Assembly: GCF_030678875.1 (NCBI RefSeq)
Contig: NZ_JAUUDS010000001.1
Location: 992,001-1,056,000, forward strand
Origin: Sphingomonas aurea
GTDB taxonomy: Bacteria > Pseudomonadota > Alphaproteobacteria > Sphingomonadales > Sphingomonadaceae
Direction: 5' to 3'
DNA length: 64,000 nt
Shown here: positions 32,560 through 41,600 of the stretch, piece by piece
Numbering within the stretch: the first letter of the stretch is position 1
How the letters are laid out: every line of letters starts with the position of its first letter
Position numbers and translations under genes: made by a program
The notes under the pieces: model-generated
What the model was told of the DNA's origin: nothing
Seen by the model: the letters and a program-made list of their open reading frames with translations, nothing else
The model's database searches: none

Positions 32560-33270
32560 ATGGGCGCGATGCTCGCCCTTCTCCTCGCCCAGCTTGCCGC
32601 CGCGACGTCGAACGACGGCCGCGTCCTTGGTCACTTTCCCTATGGCGACGCCGCGCCCGGCGATCTGGCCGAAGCGCCCGCAGGCTTCGCACTCCATAGC
32701 TGCCGCGTCCGGCGCGATGTGCTGCCCGACCTTCAGCGCCTGATCGCCGCCGCGGCGACCGATCCGGCCGTGGGCGGCACGATCCGCGGCCTGTCCTGCC
32801 ACCGCTCGATTCCGCGCCAGGGCGGCGTGTTCGCCAGCGGCGGCCAGGGCGACGCGGCCGAGCGTGCCATCTCGGTCGCCCCGCCCGGCCATACCGAGCA
32901 CAGCACGGGCTATGCCATCGACTTCGCCGTCCGCCCCTCGCCGGGCTGCCCCGACGCGGAGGCCTGCATGGCGGCAACGCCGGCCGCGCGCTGGCTGGTC
33001 GTCAACGCGCCGCGCTTCGGCTTCGAACTCAGCTTTCCGCCAGGCAATCGCCAGCAGGTGAAGTGGGAGCCGTGGCACTGGCGCTGGGTCGGCACACGTG
33101 CCGACGCGCCCGGCGCGGCCCGCGCGCGCTTCATCTTCGCCAAGGCGCGGGCGGCATTTCCCGCCGATCCCGGCATCTACCCGCCGCTGCGCATCGTCCT
33201 GACCGCCCAGCCACAACCGCCGGTGCAGGCAGTGGTGCCTGCGGTAAAGAAGAAGCGCCGGCGGCGTTAG
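32560..33270 (+). CDS. M15-family D-alanyl-D-alanine carboxypeptidase (VanY-like)
   Basis: A 236-residue peptidase with a short N-terminal hydrophobic segment (MGAMLALLLAQLAAA), probably a signal. The zinc ligands are visible: GHTEHSTGYAIDFAVRPS gives His114 and Asp121, and KWEPWHWRWVG gives His173. The IRGLSCHRSIPRQ segment precedes them. It trims the terminal D-Ala of peptidoglycan stem peptides in the periplasm. The tail is basic (KKKRRRR). It is divergent from the rluA-like operon. Confidence 0.87.
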   Translation: MGAMLALLLAQLAAATSNDGRVLGHFPYGDAAPGDLAEAPAGFALHSCRVRRDVLPDLQRLIAAAATDPAVGGTIRGLSCHRSIPRQGGVFASGGQGDAAERAISVAPPGHTEHSTGYAIDFAVRPSPGCPDAEACMAATPAARWLVVNAPRFGFELSFPPGNRQQVKWEPWHWRWVGTRADAPGAARARFIFAKARAAFPADPGIYPPLRIVLTAQPQPPVQAVVPAVKKKRRRR

Positions 33271-33282
33271 TCCCGGGGAAAG

Positions 33283-33312
33283 CCGTCATTCTCGCGCAGG
33301 CGGGAATGACGG
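33283..33312. repeat. Palindromic intergenic repeat
   Basis: CCGTCATTCTCGC and GCGGGAATGACGG form an inverted repeat with one mismatch around a GCAG loop. It lies between the converging VanY and WrbA genes and belongs to the GTCATTCCCGC family. Confidence 0.65.
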
Positions 33313-33322
33313 TCAGAGGCTT

Positions 33323-33925
33323 TTACCCCGCCAGCTTCGCGGCCGTCTCGGCGATCCGCTTGCCCTGATAGCGCGCACCCGCCAGTTCCTCCTCGTGCGG
33401 CTGGCGGCTGCCGTCCCCGCCGGCGATCGTCGTCGCGCCATAGGGAGAGCCACCGCGCACCTCGTCGACGCCCATCTGCCCCTGGAAGCCATAGTCCAGC
33501 CCGACGATCGCCAGCCCGTGGTGCAGCAGGTTGGTGATGATCGAGAACAGGGTCGTCTCCTGCCCGCCATGCTGGCTGGCGGTGGAGGTGAAGGCACCGC
33601 CGACCTTGCCGACCAGCGCGCCCTTCGCCCACAAGCCGCCGGTCGTGTCCCAGAACGCCGCCATCTGGCTGGGCATCCGGCCATAGCGGGTCGGCGCGCC
33701 GACGATGATCGCGTCATAGTTCGCCAGCGCGTCCGGCCCCTCGATCTCGGGATGGGCGGTGTCGGTCTTGAAGTGCGCGGCGGCGACGATCTCGGCCGGC
33801 GCGGTCTCGGCGACGCGGCGGATATCCACCTCGGCTCCGCCGGCGCGCGCACCCTCGGCGATGGCGTCGGCCATCTGCTCGATATGGCCGTAGGACGAGT
33901 AATAGAGGACGAGAACCTTGGTCAT
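33323..33925 (-). CDS. wrbA: NAD(P)H:quinone oxidoreductase, WrbA type IV
   Basis: A 200-residue flavodoxin-fold protein. [20 protein letters not shown] is the FMN phosphate loop, [20 protein letters not shown] and [20 protein letters not shown] contact the flavin ring, and [20 protein letters not shown] is the WrbA-specific loop. It carries out two-electron quinone reduction that limits oxidative cycling. It lies 64 bases after the pirin gene, on the same strand and under the same divergent LysR control region. Confidence 0.93.
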   Translation of the reverse strand: MTKVLVLYYSSYGHIEQMADAIAEGARAGGAEVDIRRVAETAPAEIVAAAHFKTDTAHPEIEGPDALANYDAIIVGAPTRYGRMPSQMAAFWDTTGGLWAKGALVGKVGGAFTSTASQHGGQETTLFSIITNLLHHGLAIVGLDYGFQGQMGVDEVRGGSPYGATTIAGGDGSRQPHEEELAGARYQGKRIAETAAKLAG

Positions 33926-33989
33926 GGAAAGCTCCTGAAGAATGGCGTCCGCTACCCGACGCTGGCCGGGTAGCGGTTGGAAGTCGGTG

Positions 33990-34703
33990 TTATGCCGCGT
34001 CGACCAGCACGATCTCCGCATCCTCGGTCGCGACGATCGTGTAGGTTCCGGCCGACAACGCCGCACCGTCGCGGGCGTTCACCGCCTCGCCGTCGATCGC
34101 GACCGCGCCGGTCGCCGGGACCAGATAGGCGTGGCGACCCGCACCGACGACGTGCGTCACCTGCTCGCCGGCCTTCAGTGTCGCCGCCAGCACCCGCGCC
34201 TCGGCCCGGATCTTCAGCGCGTCGGCATCCTCGGCGAACCCGCTGGCCAGCACGGTCAGCTGCCTGGACCGTTCGCCCCGGGGGAACGGCTTGGCGCCCC
34301 AACTCGGCTCGCCGCCACGGGTCGTCGGCTCGATCCAGATCTGGAACAGCGTCGTCGGCTCGGCCTCGACATTATATTCGGCATGGCGAACGCCCGATCC
34401 GGCACTCATCACCTGCACGTCGCCCGCCCCGGTGCGGCCGGTATTGCCGAGCGAGTCCTGATGGGTGATCGCGCCGCTGCGGACGAAGGTGATGATCTCC
34501 ATGTCGCGATGCGGGTGCGGCGGAAAGCCCGAATTGGGGGCGATCACGTCGTCGTTCCACACCCGGATCGCGCCCCAGCCCATCCGGTCCGGATCGTGAT
34601 AGGAAGCGAACGAGAAATGATGCCGCGCGTCCAGCCAGCCATGGTTCGCATGGCCCAGGCTGGCGAAGGGACGACGGTCGATGCGGGTCTTGGTATCGAG
34701 CAT
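33990..34703 (-). CDS. Pirin-family bicupin protein
   Basis: A 237-residue bicupin. [20 protein letters not shown] has the metal-binding histidines of pirins, and [20 protein letters not shown] continues the N-terminal cupin. The C-terminal cupin ([14 protein letters not shown]) lacks an obvious metal site. Bacterial members such as YhaK/YhhW are quercetin dioxygenase-like or redox-responsive. AGGAGG precedes the ATG at 34703. It is divergent from a LysR gene with a palindrome between, and is followed by wrbA. Confidence 0.9.
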   Translation of the reverse strand: MLDTKTRIDRRPFASLGHANHGWLDARHHFSFASYHDPDRMGWGAIRVWNDDVIAPNSGFPPHPHRDMEIITFVRSGAITHQDSLGNTGRTGAGDVQVMSAGSGVRHAEYNVEAEPTTLFQIWIEPTTRGGEPSWGAKPFPRGERSRQLTVLASGFAEDADALKIRAEARVLAATLKAGEQVTHVVGAGRHAYLVPATGAVAIDGEAVNARDGAALSAGTYTIVATEDAEIVLVDAA

Positions 34704-34758
34704 GGGAAGCCTCCTGTTCCTGTTGCTACCAAGATAGGCGCGCGATAGGTCGCGTAAA

Positions 34759-34786
34759 CGGAAACGATGGAATAGGATCGTTTCCG
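34759..34786. promoter_or_regulatory. Operator-like palindrome between pirin and LysR genes
   Basis: CGGAAACGAT (34759-34768) and ATCGTTTCCG (34777-34786) are exact reverse complements around 8 bases. It sits 23 bases before the LysR start and 55 bases before the divergent pirin start. This is the position expected for a LysR site controlling itself and pirin-wrbA. Confidence 0.65.
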
Positions 34787-34809
34787 ATCTTGAGCCGGAG
34801 GTTCGTTCG

Positions 34810-35751
34810 ATGCGCCTGCCCGATCTGGAAGCCTGGGCGGTCTTCGCCGCCGTCGCCGACCGCCAGTCGTTCAGCGGCGCGGCCGAGAACATCGGACTGA
34901 GCAAGGCGACCGTGTCGAAGATCATCGCCCGGCTGGAGGCGCAGCTGGGGCAGTCGCTGTTCCACCGCACCTCGCGCCGGCTGGCGCTGACCGAGGCGGG
35001 CCGCCCGCTCGCCGAACATGCCCGCCGCATGGTCGCGGAGGCGCGGGCGGCGGAGGAGGCGGCGCGCGACGCCGCCAGCTCCCCATCCGGCACCGTCCGC
35101 CTCGCCGCACCGATGAGCTTCGGCATCGCCAATGTCGCGCCGCTGGTCGCCGAGTTCCTCGTCCGCAATCCGGCGGTCGATATCGATCTGCACCTGTCCG
35201 ACGCGCGGGTCGACATCGTCGCGGAGGGGTTCGACGTGGCGTTGCGCATCGGCGATCTGGCCGACAGCTCGCTGCGCGCGCGTCGGCTGTGCGACATCGC
35301 CACCCATATCGTCGCCGCCCCCGCCTATCTCGCGGCCGCCGGCGTGCCGCAGGACGCCGCCGCACTCGCCCATCACCGCCTGCTCCGCTACGCCAACGTC
35401 ACCGGCAACTGGCGCTTCCACGGGCCGGGTGGTGCCGAGGTGTCGATCCGGCCGGACGGGCCGCTGATCGCCAACAGCGGCGACGCGCTGGTCCCGGCGC
35501 TCCTCGCCGGACTCGGCATCGCGCCGCTGCCTGGCTTCATCGTCGGGCCGCACATCGCCACCGGCGCGCTGGTCGCGATCCTGCCCGACTGGACACCGCC
35601 GCCGGTCGGTCTCCACCTGCTGACCCCGCCCAGCCCCTTGCGCCCCCAGCGCGTCGAGGCGCTGATCGCCTTCCTCGCCGAGCGGCTGCGCGACCCGTGC
35701 GCGGAGGCTGTCGCGAGGAGAAGCGATCTGCCATCGTCGCCGGATGTCTGA
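34810..35751 (+). CDS. LysR-family transcriptional regulator
   Basis: A 313-residue regulator. AVFAAVADRQSFSGAAENIG and LSKATVSKIIARLEAQLGQS form the helix-turn-helix. FHRTSRRLALTEAGRPLAEH is the wing and linker helix. The effector domain begins GTVRLAAPMSFG and resembles the group of LysR proteins that control pirin/quinone-reductase modules. It is divergent from pirin and wrbA with a perfect palindrome between them, so it most likely regulates them in response to quinones or electrophiles (inference). Confidence 0.88.
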   Translation: MRLPDLEAWAVFAAVADRQSFSGAAENIGLSKATVSKIIARLEAQLGQSLFHRTSRRLALTEAGRPLAEHARRMVAEARAAEEAARDAASSPSGTVRLAAPMSFGIANVAPLVAEFLVRNPAVDIDLHLSDARVDIVAEGFDVALRIGDLADSSLRARRLCDIATHIVAAPAYLAAAGVPQDAAALAHHRLLRYANVTGNWRFHGPGGAEVSIRPDGPLIANSGDALVPALLAGLGIAPLPGFIVGPHIATGALVAILPDWTPPPVGLHLLTPPSPLRPQRVEALIAFLAERLRDPCAEAVARRSDLPSSPDV

Positions 35752-35779
35752 CGCCCCCTGCTGCGCCCTCCCCCTGTCC

Positions 35780-35858
35780 GTGCTCCCGCGAAGGCGGGAG
35801 CCCAGTGGCTTGGGCCGCGCGGGACGGCACTGGGTCCCCGCCTGCGCGGGGACACGAG
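35780..35858. repeat. Palindromic intergenic repeat, same type as 5781
   Basis: The first 28 bases are identical to 5781-5808 (core CTCCCGCGAAGGCGGGAG, then CCCAGTG). The second half has CACTGGGTCCCCGCCTGCGC, so the element is again an imperfect palindrome of two hairpins. It sits between the LysR gene and the AI-2E-type permease. Confidence 0.75.
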
Positions 35859-35871
35859 AGAGCCATAGGGC

Positions 35872-36978
35872 ATGACCGACCTGCCGCCCCCACCCCGCCC
35901 ACGCCTCGCCCCGGACGCCGACGACGCGCGCTTCATCCGCCGCGTCGTGCTGGTCCTCGTCATCCTCGCAGTCGCGGCGGCGCTCTATCGCGCCGGAAAC
36001 CTGCTGATCCTCGCGTTCGGATCGGTGCTGGGCGCGATCGTCATCCACGCCGTCGCCGACCTGTACCGCGACCATCTCGGCGCCTCGCGCAAGTTGGGGC
36101 TGGGGCTCGGCTACGCGACCGTGCTCGGCATACTCGGCTTTCTCGTCTGGCTGTTCGGCGTCGAGTTCCGCCAGCAGGTCAACGTCCTCATCACCCAACT
36201 GCCCCACCTGCTCGACCAGCTCGACGCCTGGGCCTCGCGCTCGCCGGTCGGTGCCAAGATCGCCGATGCGGTGCGCCAGGCCTATGCCGGCAGCCGCGCC
36301 GCGCAGGACGTCGGCGGGCTGGTGACCGGCGGCGGCGAGTTCATCCTCAACTGCCTGCTCCTCCTGATCGGCGCGCTGTTCATGGCCGGCGACCCGAAGG
36401 TGTACGAGCGCGGGCTCCTCCTCCTCGTCCCGCCGTCGAAGCGCCCGGCGTTCGAGGATGCGCTGTTCGACGTCGGTCGCGTGCTGCGCCTGTGGCTCGG
36501 CTCGTCCCTGATCCTGATGACCAGCATGGGCGTGCTGATCGGCGCCGGACTGTGGTTTGCGGGCGTCCCTTCGGCCGCCGCGCTCGGCCTGCTGGCAGGG
36601 CTGTCTGAGTTCATTCCCTATGTCGGGCCGACAGCGGCAATGATTCCGGCGCTGGGTCTCGCCGCCACCGTCGGCACCGGCCCGATCATTGGCGCGCTCG
36701 TCACCTATGCGGTCGTGCGGCTGGTCCAGACCAACTTCATCACCCCTTATGTGCAGCAACGCGTGATCTCGATCCCACCGGCGATCACCGTATTCGCGAT
36801 CATCGGCATCGGTGTCGTGTTCGGTCTGTTCGGCCTGTTCTTTTCGGCCGCGCTGCTCGTCGTGATCTTCACGCTGGTGCGGAGTCTCTACTTGCGCGAC
36901 GTGCTCGGCGAAGACATACCGCGCGCCGAGCATGACCGGCTGCTGCCGCCCCGCAACCATCCCGGCCCACGCACTTAA
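35872..36978 (+). CDS. AI-2E family (PerM/TqsA-type) membrane transporter
   Basis: A 368-residue protein with about eight hydrophobic segments: an N-terminal pair (VVLVLVILAVAAALYRAGN), a central soluble stretch (LLDQLDAWASRSPVGAKIAD), and the conserved C-terminal half with GLLAGLSEFIPYVGPTAAMI and NFITPYVQQRVISIPPAITV. P-Y-V-G-P and I-x-P-x-V-x-x-x-x-I-x-I-P-P are family marks. Members export autoinducer-2 or exchange Na+/H+; the substrate is unknown. Its stop codon overlaps the CtrA box of the next gene. Confidence 0.87.
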   Translation: MTDLPPPPRPRLAPDADDARFIRRVVLVLVILAVAAALYRAGNLLILAFGSVLGAIVIHAVADLYRDHLGASRKLGLGLGYATVLGILGFLVWLFGVEFRQQVNVLITQLPHLLDQLDAWASRSPVGAKIADAVRQAYAGSRAAQDVGGLVTGGGEFILNCLLLLIGALFMAGDPKVYERGLLLLVPPSKRPAFEDALFDVGRVLRLWLGSSLILMTSMGVLIGAGLWFAGVPSAAALGLLAGLSEFIPYVGPTAAMIPALGLAATVGTGPIIGALVTYAVVRLVQTNFITPYVQQRVISIPPAITVFAIIGIGVVFGLFGLFFSAALLVVIFTLVRSLYLRDVLGEDIPRAEHDRLLPPRNHPGPRT

Positions 36979-36989
36979 CCCCGAATTAA
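36975..36989 (+). promoter_or_regulatory. CtrA binding box (TTAA-N7-TTAA) before ctrA
   Basis: TTAA at 36975-36978 and TTAA at 36986-36989 are separated by exactly seven bases. This is the full CtrA consensus known from Caulobacter. It lies 85 bases before the ctrA ATG, and a GGTTAA half-site follows near 37014. Autoregulation of ctrA through such a box is established in Caulobacter. Confidence 0.7.
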
Positions 36990-37074
36990 CCTTTTGCCTT
37001 CAGAGCTTCTGTGGTTAATGAATCGGATCGCCGGCCGGGGAATGGCGGCGTCTTCCGCGACAGGGGATTGGTTG

Positions 37075-37776
37075 ATGCGCGTGCTGCTGATCGAGGACGA
37101 GCCGACGACTGCCAAGGCGATCGAGCTGATGCTCCACGCCGAAGGGTTCAACTGCTACACCACCGATCTGGGCGAAGAGGGCCTCGATCTCGGCAAGCTG
37201 TACGATTACGACATCATCCTGCTCGACCTGAACCTGCCGGACATGCACGGCTATGACGTGCTGAAGAAGCTGCGCGTCGCCCGCGTGACGACGCCGGTCC
37301 TGATCCTGTCGGGGGTCAGCGAGATGGACTCGAAGGTGCGCAGCTTCGGCTTCGGCGCCGACGATTACGTGACCAAGCCGTTCCACCGCGAGGAACTGGT
37401 CGCCCGCATCCACGCCGTCGTCCGCCGGTCGAAGGGCCATTCGCAGTCGGTCATCCGCACCGGCAAGCTGGCAGTGAACCTGGATGCCAAGACCGTCGAG
37501 GTCGATGGCGCCCGCGTCCACCTGACCGGCAAGGAATATGCGATGCTGGAGCTGCTGTCGCTCCGCAAGGGCACGACGCTCACCAAGGAAATGTTCCTCA
37601 ACCACCTCTATGGCGGCATGGACGAGCCCGAGCTGAAGATCATCGACGTCTTCATCTGCAAGCTGCGTAAGAAGCTGTCGATGGCCTGCGACGGCGAGAA
37701 CTATATCGAGACCGTCTGGGGCCGCGGCTACGTGCTGCGCGAGTCGGACGAGGTGGTGGCGACCGCCGTCGCCTGA
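37075..37776 (+). CDS. ctrA: Cell-cycle response regulator CtrA
   Basis: A 233-residue OmpR-type regulator. [20 protein letters not shown] opens the receiver, Asp51 in [20 protein letters not shown] is the phosphorylation site (Asp51 also in Caulobacter CtrA), and [20 protein letters not shown] holds the conserved lysine. [20 protein letters not shown], then [20 protein letters not shown], is the CtrA recognition helix. The tail ends ATAVA; in Caulobacter a C-terminal Ala-Ala is the ClpXP degradation signal, and here the end is Val-Ala. A CtrA box precedes the gene. Confidence 0.94.
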   Translation: MRVLLIEDEPTTAKAIELMLHAEGFNCYTTDLGEEGLDLGKLYDYDIILLDLNLPDMHGYDVLKKLRVARVTTPVLILSGVSEMDSKVRSFGFGADDYVTKPFHREELVARIHAVVRRSKGHSQSVIRTGKLAVNLDAKTVEVDGARVHLTGKEYAMLELLSLRKGTTLTKEMFLNHLYGGMDEPELKIIDVFICKLRKKLSMACDGENYIETVWGRGYVLRESDEVVATAVA

Positions 37777-37795
37777 CCTACCCTGTCCTATCTTC

Positions 37796-37889
37796 GTCAT
37801 GCCGGGCTGGTCCCGGCATCCACCGTGCCACGCATCCAGCACATGTTGCTCGTGCGGAACAGTGGATGCCGGGACCAGCCCGGCATGAC
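37796..37889. repeat. Large perfect palindrome with 28-base arms
   Basis: The arm 37796-37823 (GTCATGCCGGGCTGGTCCCG... ) is exactly complementary to 37862-37889, with a 38-base centre. It lies between the converging ctrA and amidohydrolase genes. The GTCATGCCGGG end is shared with the palindrome at 22976. As RNA it would form a very stable hairpin in both directions and may serve as a terminator. Confidence 0.8.
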
Positions 37890-37909
37890 ATAAAGAGGAA
37901 AAGAGCGGA

Positions 37910-39574
37910 TCAGCCGCCCTTCCGCTCCCACACCTTCTCGCCGCCGACCCACGTCTCCTGCACCTTGGTCGCGCGCAGGTCGGATGGACTGGCGAGCAGC
38001 GGGTCGCGATCGACGATGATGAAGTCCGCCCGCTGCCCCGGCGCCAGCCGCCCGAACTTGTCTTCCGCGAACGCCGCATAGGCGCCACCCTGCGTGAAGG
38101 CGCGCCACGCCTGCTCGCGCGTCACCGCCTCTTCCGGGCGCCAGCCGCCCGAGGGCTGCCCGTCCGCATCCTGCCGCGTGAACGCCGCCGCCCAGCCCGC
38201 GAACGGGTCGGGCCGCTCGACCGGGAAGTCCGACCCGAACGCCAGCGGCACCCCGTTGGCCAGCATCGTCCGCCACGCATAGGCGCCCGCGAGCCGGGCC
38301 GCGCCCAGCCGCGCCTCCGCCATCGTCCGGTCGCTGGTCTGGTGGGTCGGCTGCATCGAGGCGATCGTGCCGTGCGCCGCGAACCGCTTCAGGTCGGTCG
38401 GATCGATCACCTGCGCATGCTCGATCCGCCAGCGCCGGTCGCCCTTGTAGGTCGCCGACAGCTCCTCGATGGCGTCGAGCACCTGCGCGTTGGCGCGGTC
38501 GCCGATCGCGTGGACGGCGACCTGGTAATTGTCCATCGCTGCCCGGCTCATCAGGTTGCGGATGACCGTGTCGGTCATGAAACCCAGCCCGCTCTGCCCC
38601 GGCGCATCCGCATACGGCGCCTTCAGCCACGCCCCGCGCGAGCCGAGCGCACCGTCGCCGTACAGCTTCACCCCTGCCAGCCGCAGCCGGTCGGCATAGA
38701 GCCAGGGGCTCGGCCCGGTGCCGCCGATCCGCACCGTATCGTCGATCCCCGCGCCATAGCTGATGATCCGCACGCGCAGGGCGCCGCGGTCGGCGACGCG
38801 GCGATAGCTCAGCCAGTCGTCGACGCTCGTCCCCATGTCGGCGGCCGCGGTCACTCCCATCGACAGCAGCGTCGCCTGCGCGCTCAGCACGGCGGTATCC
38901 CGATCCTTGGGCAGCGGCTGCGGCACTGCCTTGCGCACCAGATCCTGGGCGGCGTCGACGAAGACACCGGCGGGTGTGCCACCCGCCCCCTTCTCGATCC
39001 GTCCGCCCGCCGGCGAGACGCTGGCGGCGGTCACCCCCGCTGCCCGGATCGCGGCGCTGTTCGCCCAGGCCGCATGCCCGTCGATCCGCGACAGGAAGAC
39101 CGGCCGGTCGGACACCACAGAGTCGAGGTCGGCGGCGGTCGGGAAGCGACCCAGCCCCCAGCGCTCCTGGTTCCAGCCGCCACCCAGGATCCACTTCCGG
39201 TCGGGGTTTGCCGCGGCATAGGCGGCGATCCGCGCCTTCGCCTCATCCAGCGTCCGCGCCGTCGACAGGTCCAGCAGCACCGCCGAGAAACCCAGCTCCA
39301 TCACATGTCCATGCGCGTCGACGAAGCCGGGCAGCAGCACCCGCCCCTTCATGTCGGCGCGCCAGTCCAGCCGGTCGGGCCGCTTGTCCTTGGCGGCGAG
39401 CAGCTTCACCACCTTGCCGTCCGGGGTCATCAGGATGCCCGTGAAGCGCACCACCTTACCGTCTGCGTCCAGGGTCATGCCGTCGACATTGTCGATCAGC
39501 GCGTCGGCCAGCGCCGGCTGCGACACGGCCAAGAGGGCGAGAGTGACGGACGTCAGGAGAACCGGCTTTACCAT
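37910..39574 (-). CDS. Secreted metal-dependent amidohydrolase (YtcJ-like, Amidohydro_3)
   Basis: A 554-residue protein with a signal peptide (MVKPVLLTSVTLALLAVSQP, ending ALADA). KGRVLLPGFVDAHGHVMELG gives the D-A-H-G-H metal motif, AVHAIGDRANAQVLDAIEEL a later histidine, EHAQVIDPTDLKRFAAHGTI the E-H-A-Q segment, and GSDFPVERPDPFAGWAAAFT the final Asp. These match YtcJ-type amidohydrolases, some of which act on N-acyl or formyl compounds. The substrate is unknown. It is divergent from ilvA. Confidence 0.87.
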   Translation of the reverse strand: MVKPVLLTSVTLALLAVSQPALADALIDNVDGMTLDADGKVVRFTGILMTPDGKVVKLLAAKDKRPDRLDWRADMKGRVLLPGFVDAHGHVMELGFSAVLLDLSTARTLDEAKARIAAYAAANPDRKWILGGGWNQERWGLGRFPTAADLDSVVSDRPVFLSRIDGHAAWANSAAIRAAGVTAASVSPAGGRIEKGAGGTPAGVFVDAAQDLVRKAVPQPLPKDRDTAVLSAQATLLSMGVTAAADMGTSVDDWLSYRRVADRGALRVRIISYGAGIDDTVRIGGTGPSPWLYADRLRLAGVKLYGDGALGSRGAWLKAPYADAPGQSGLGFMTDTVIRNLMSRAAMDNYQVAVHAIGDRANAQVLDAIEELSATYKGDRRWRIEHAQVIDPTDLKRFAAHGTIASMQPTHQTSDRTMAEARLGAARLAGAYAWRTMLANGVPLAFGSDFPVERPDPFAGWAAAFTRQDADGQPSGGWRPEEAVTREQAWRAFTQGGAYAAFAEDKFGRLAPGQRADFIIVDRDPLLASPSDLRATKVQETWVGGEKVWERKGG

Positions 39575-39630
39575 GGGACGTGGGCATAAGCGGTGTTCCC
39601 CCGCCGCACCAGACCGTCTAGGCAGGCGCC

Positions 39631-40881
39631 ATGGCAACGCAGATCAAGTCCGCTCCGGAGAACGAAGCCCTCCCCGTCACCATCGACGACGTCCGGGCCG
39701 CGCATGCGCGCATTCGCGACGCGATCGTCCGCACGCCGACGCTCATCAGCCGGACGCTGTCGAACCTGACCGGCGCGACTGTCTATCTGAAGTTCGAGAA
39801 CCTTCAGTTCACCGCCGCCTACAAGGAGCGCGGCGCGCTCAACACGCTGCTCCAGCTGTCCGAGGAGGCGAAGGCCAAGGGCGTGATCGCCGCCTCTGCC
39901 GGCAACCACGCACAGGGCCTCGCCTATCACGCCAATCGGCTGGGCGTGCCCGCCACCATCGTCATGCCGCGCAACACGCCGACGGTGAAGGTCGTCCAGA
40001 CCGAGGGACACGGCGCCGACGTGGTGCTGGAAGGCGACACCTTCGACGCCGCCTATGCCCATGCCCGCGTGCTGGAGGCGGAGCGCGGTTATACCTTCGT
40101 CCACCCCTTCGACGACCCGCGCGTGATCGCCGGCCAGGGCACCACCGCGATCGAGATGTTCGAGGACGTGCCCGAAATCGACACGCTGGTGACGCCGATC
40201 GGCGGCGGCGGCCTGATATCCGGCATGGCGACCGTCGCGCGTGCGCAGGGCCGCCCCATCGAGATCGTCGGTGTCGAGGCGGAGCTGTTCCCCTCGATGT
40301 ACAACCGCATCAACGGCACCGACATGCCCTGCGCCGGCGACACGCTGGCCGAGGGTATTGCGGTCAAGGAGCCGGGCGGCATCACCGCCCGCATGGTGGC
40401 CGCGCTGGTCGACGACATCCTGCTGGTCGGTGAGCGCAGCCTGGAAGAAGCGGTCAGCCTGCTGCTCCAGATCGAGAAGACGGTGGTCGAGGGTGCCGGC
40501 GCCGCCGGCCTTGCCGCGCTGCTCGCCCATCCCGGCCGCTTTGCCGGCAAGACGGTCGGCGTGGTGCTGTGCGGCGGCAACATCGACACGCGGCTGCTCG
40601 CCAACGTGCTGCTGCGTGACCTGGCCCGATCCGGTCGGCTCGCCCGGCTGCGCATCCGGTTGCAGGATCAGCCCGGTGCGCTGTTCAACGTCGCCCGCCT
40701 GTTCGATCAGGAACGGGTCAACATCATCGAGGTCTATCACCAGCGCGTCTTCACCACCCTGCCGGCCAAGGGGCTCATCACCGATATCGAGTGCGAGACG
40801 CGCGACCAGGCGCATCTCGACCGCCTCGTCACTGCGCTCCGCGCGGCCGGATACGAGACGACGCAGGTCGAACTGGCTTGA
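39631..40881 (+). CDS. ilvA: Threonine ammonia-lyase (biosynthetic/catabolic, with ACT domain)
   Basis: A 416-residue PLP enzyme. LKFENLQFTAAYKERGALNT contains the PLP-binding Lys65, ASAGNHAQGLAYHANRLGVP and TPIGGGGLISGMATVARAQG bind the cofactor phosphate. A single C-terminal ACT domain is present (LRIRLQDQPGALFNVARLFD onward). It deaminates threonine to 2-oxobutyrate, the first step to isoleucine. The single ACT domain fits the shorter type rather than the two-ACT IlvA of E. coli. Confidence 0.92.
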   Translation: MATQIKSAPENEALPVTIDDVRAAHARIRDAIVRTPTLISRTLSNLTGATVYLKFENLQFTAAYKERGALNTLLQLSEEAKAKGVIAASAGNHAQGLAYHANRLGVPATIVMPRNTPTVKVVQTEGHGADVVLEGDTFDAAYAHARVLEAERGYTFVHPFDDPRVIAGQGTTAIEMFEDVPEIDTLVTPIGGGGLISGMATVARAQGRPIEIVGVEAELFPSMYNRINGTDMPCAGDTLAEGIAVKEPGGITARMVAALVDDILLVGERSLEEAVSLLLQIEKTVVEGAGAAGLAALLAHPGRFAGKTVGVVLCGGNIDTRLLANVLLRDLARSGRLARLRIRLQDQPGALFNVARLFDQERVNIIEVYHQRVFTTLPAKGLITDIECETRDQAHLDRLVTALRAAGYETTQVELA

Positions 40882-40932
40882 GATAATGTCGGTAACGTCT
40901 CAGGATCGGGGCACATTCCAGGAGACGGCACG

Positions 40933-41553
40933 ATGAGACCGACATTCTGCATCATGCTCGCCGCCGCAGCGCCGGCTTCGGCCCAGGCACAGGCCCCCGC
41001 GCCTACGATCGGCGTAGCGGGCGCGACCCTGACGTCGCAGACCAGAAGCGGCGCCGTAACGCTGTCGGTAGATCCCGCGCTGAAGGACGGCCGGCTGTCG
41101 ATCCGCATCGTCGCCGCCAATCGCGGCGATCAGCCCCAGCGGTTCGGACCGGAGGCGATCGCCGTCTCCGCGGAGAGCAGGGCCTTCGCCGTCGCGACCG
41201 CAGACCAGGTGTTGCGGCGCGCGGGACCGGCGCCGCGCGACTCCGCGCTCGCGCGGGCGTCGGCAGCACCGGTCATCCCCGGCTTTGGGCAGAAGGACAC
41301 ATCGGGCGCCGCCAACCCGGCCAATATCGATGCGGGTATCCCCGACGAACGCTTCGTTCGACCGGAAACCGCGCCGGAAAACGAGAATGCCCGCGCGCTC
41401 CGCGCTGCGCTGCTGTCGTCGGCGATGGTGGCACCCCATGCCAGTCTCGGTGGCGCCGTCCTGACCGACCGGGTTCCGCGCAAGGCGAAGACGTTCGAGA
41501 TCGCCGTGACCTTCGCCGGGGACACGCACCGCTTCACGGTGACGCGCCCCTGA
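40933..41553 (+). CDS. Secreted protein of unknown function
   Basis: A 206-residue protein with a short signal-like N-terminus (MRPTFCIMLAAAAPASAQAQ). The first half looks like a beta-sandwich (GAVTLSVDPALKDGRLSIRI, VAANRGDQPQRFGPEAIAVS). A low-complexity segment follows, then ALRAALLSSAMVAPHASLGG and a final beta part (AKTFEIAVTFAGDTHRFTVT). The pattern suggests a periplasmic protein that interacts with others through Ig-like strands. I do not recognise a family. A strong hairpin terminator follows. Confidence 0.65.
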   Translation: MRPTFCIMLAAAAPASAQAQAPAPTIGVAGATLTSQTRSGAVTLSVDPALKDGRLSIRIVAANRGDQPQRFGPEAIAVSAESRAFAVATADQVLRRAGPAPRDSALARASAAPVIPGFGQKDTSGAANPANIDAGIPDERFVRPETAPENENARALRAALLSSAMVAPHASLGGAVLTDRVPRKAKTFEIAVTFAGDTHRFTVTRP

Positions 41554-41565
41554 TCCGGCAAGGTG

Positions 41566-41590
41566 AACCCGCCCGGCAGCCGGGCGGGTT
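41566..41590. terminator. Bidirectional hairpin terminator
   Basis: AACCCGCCCGG at 41566-41576 pairs perfectly with CCGGGCGGGTT at 41580-41590 around CAG. It separates the converging genes ending at 41553 and 41601. Confidence 0.7.
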
Positions 41591-41600
41591 CGTCGTCGGA

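Noticed and set aside
34726..36960. 744-residue minus-strand open frame across LysR and the AI-2E-type gene
   Set aside because: It spans two good plus-strand genes and an intergenic repeat, and is Gln/Arg/Asp-rich without any motif.
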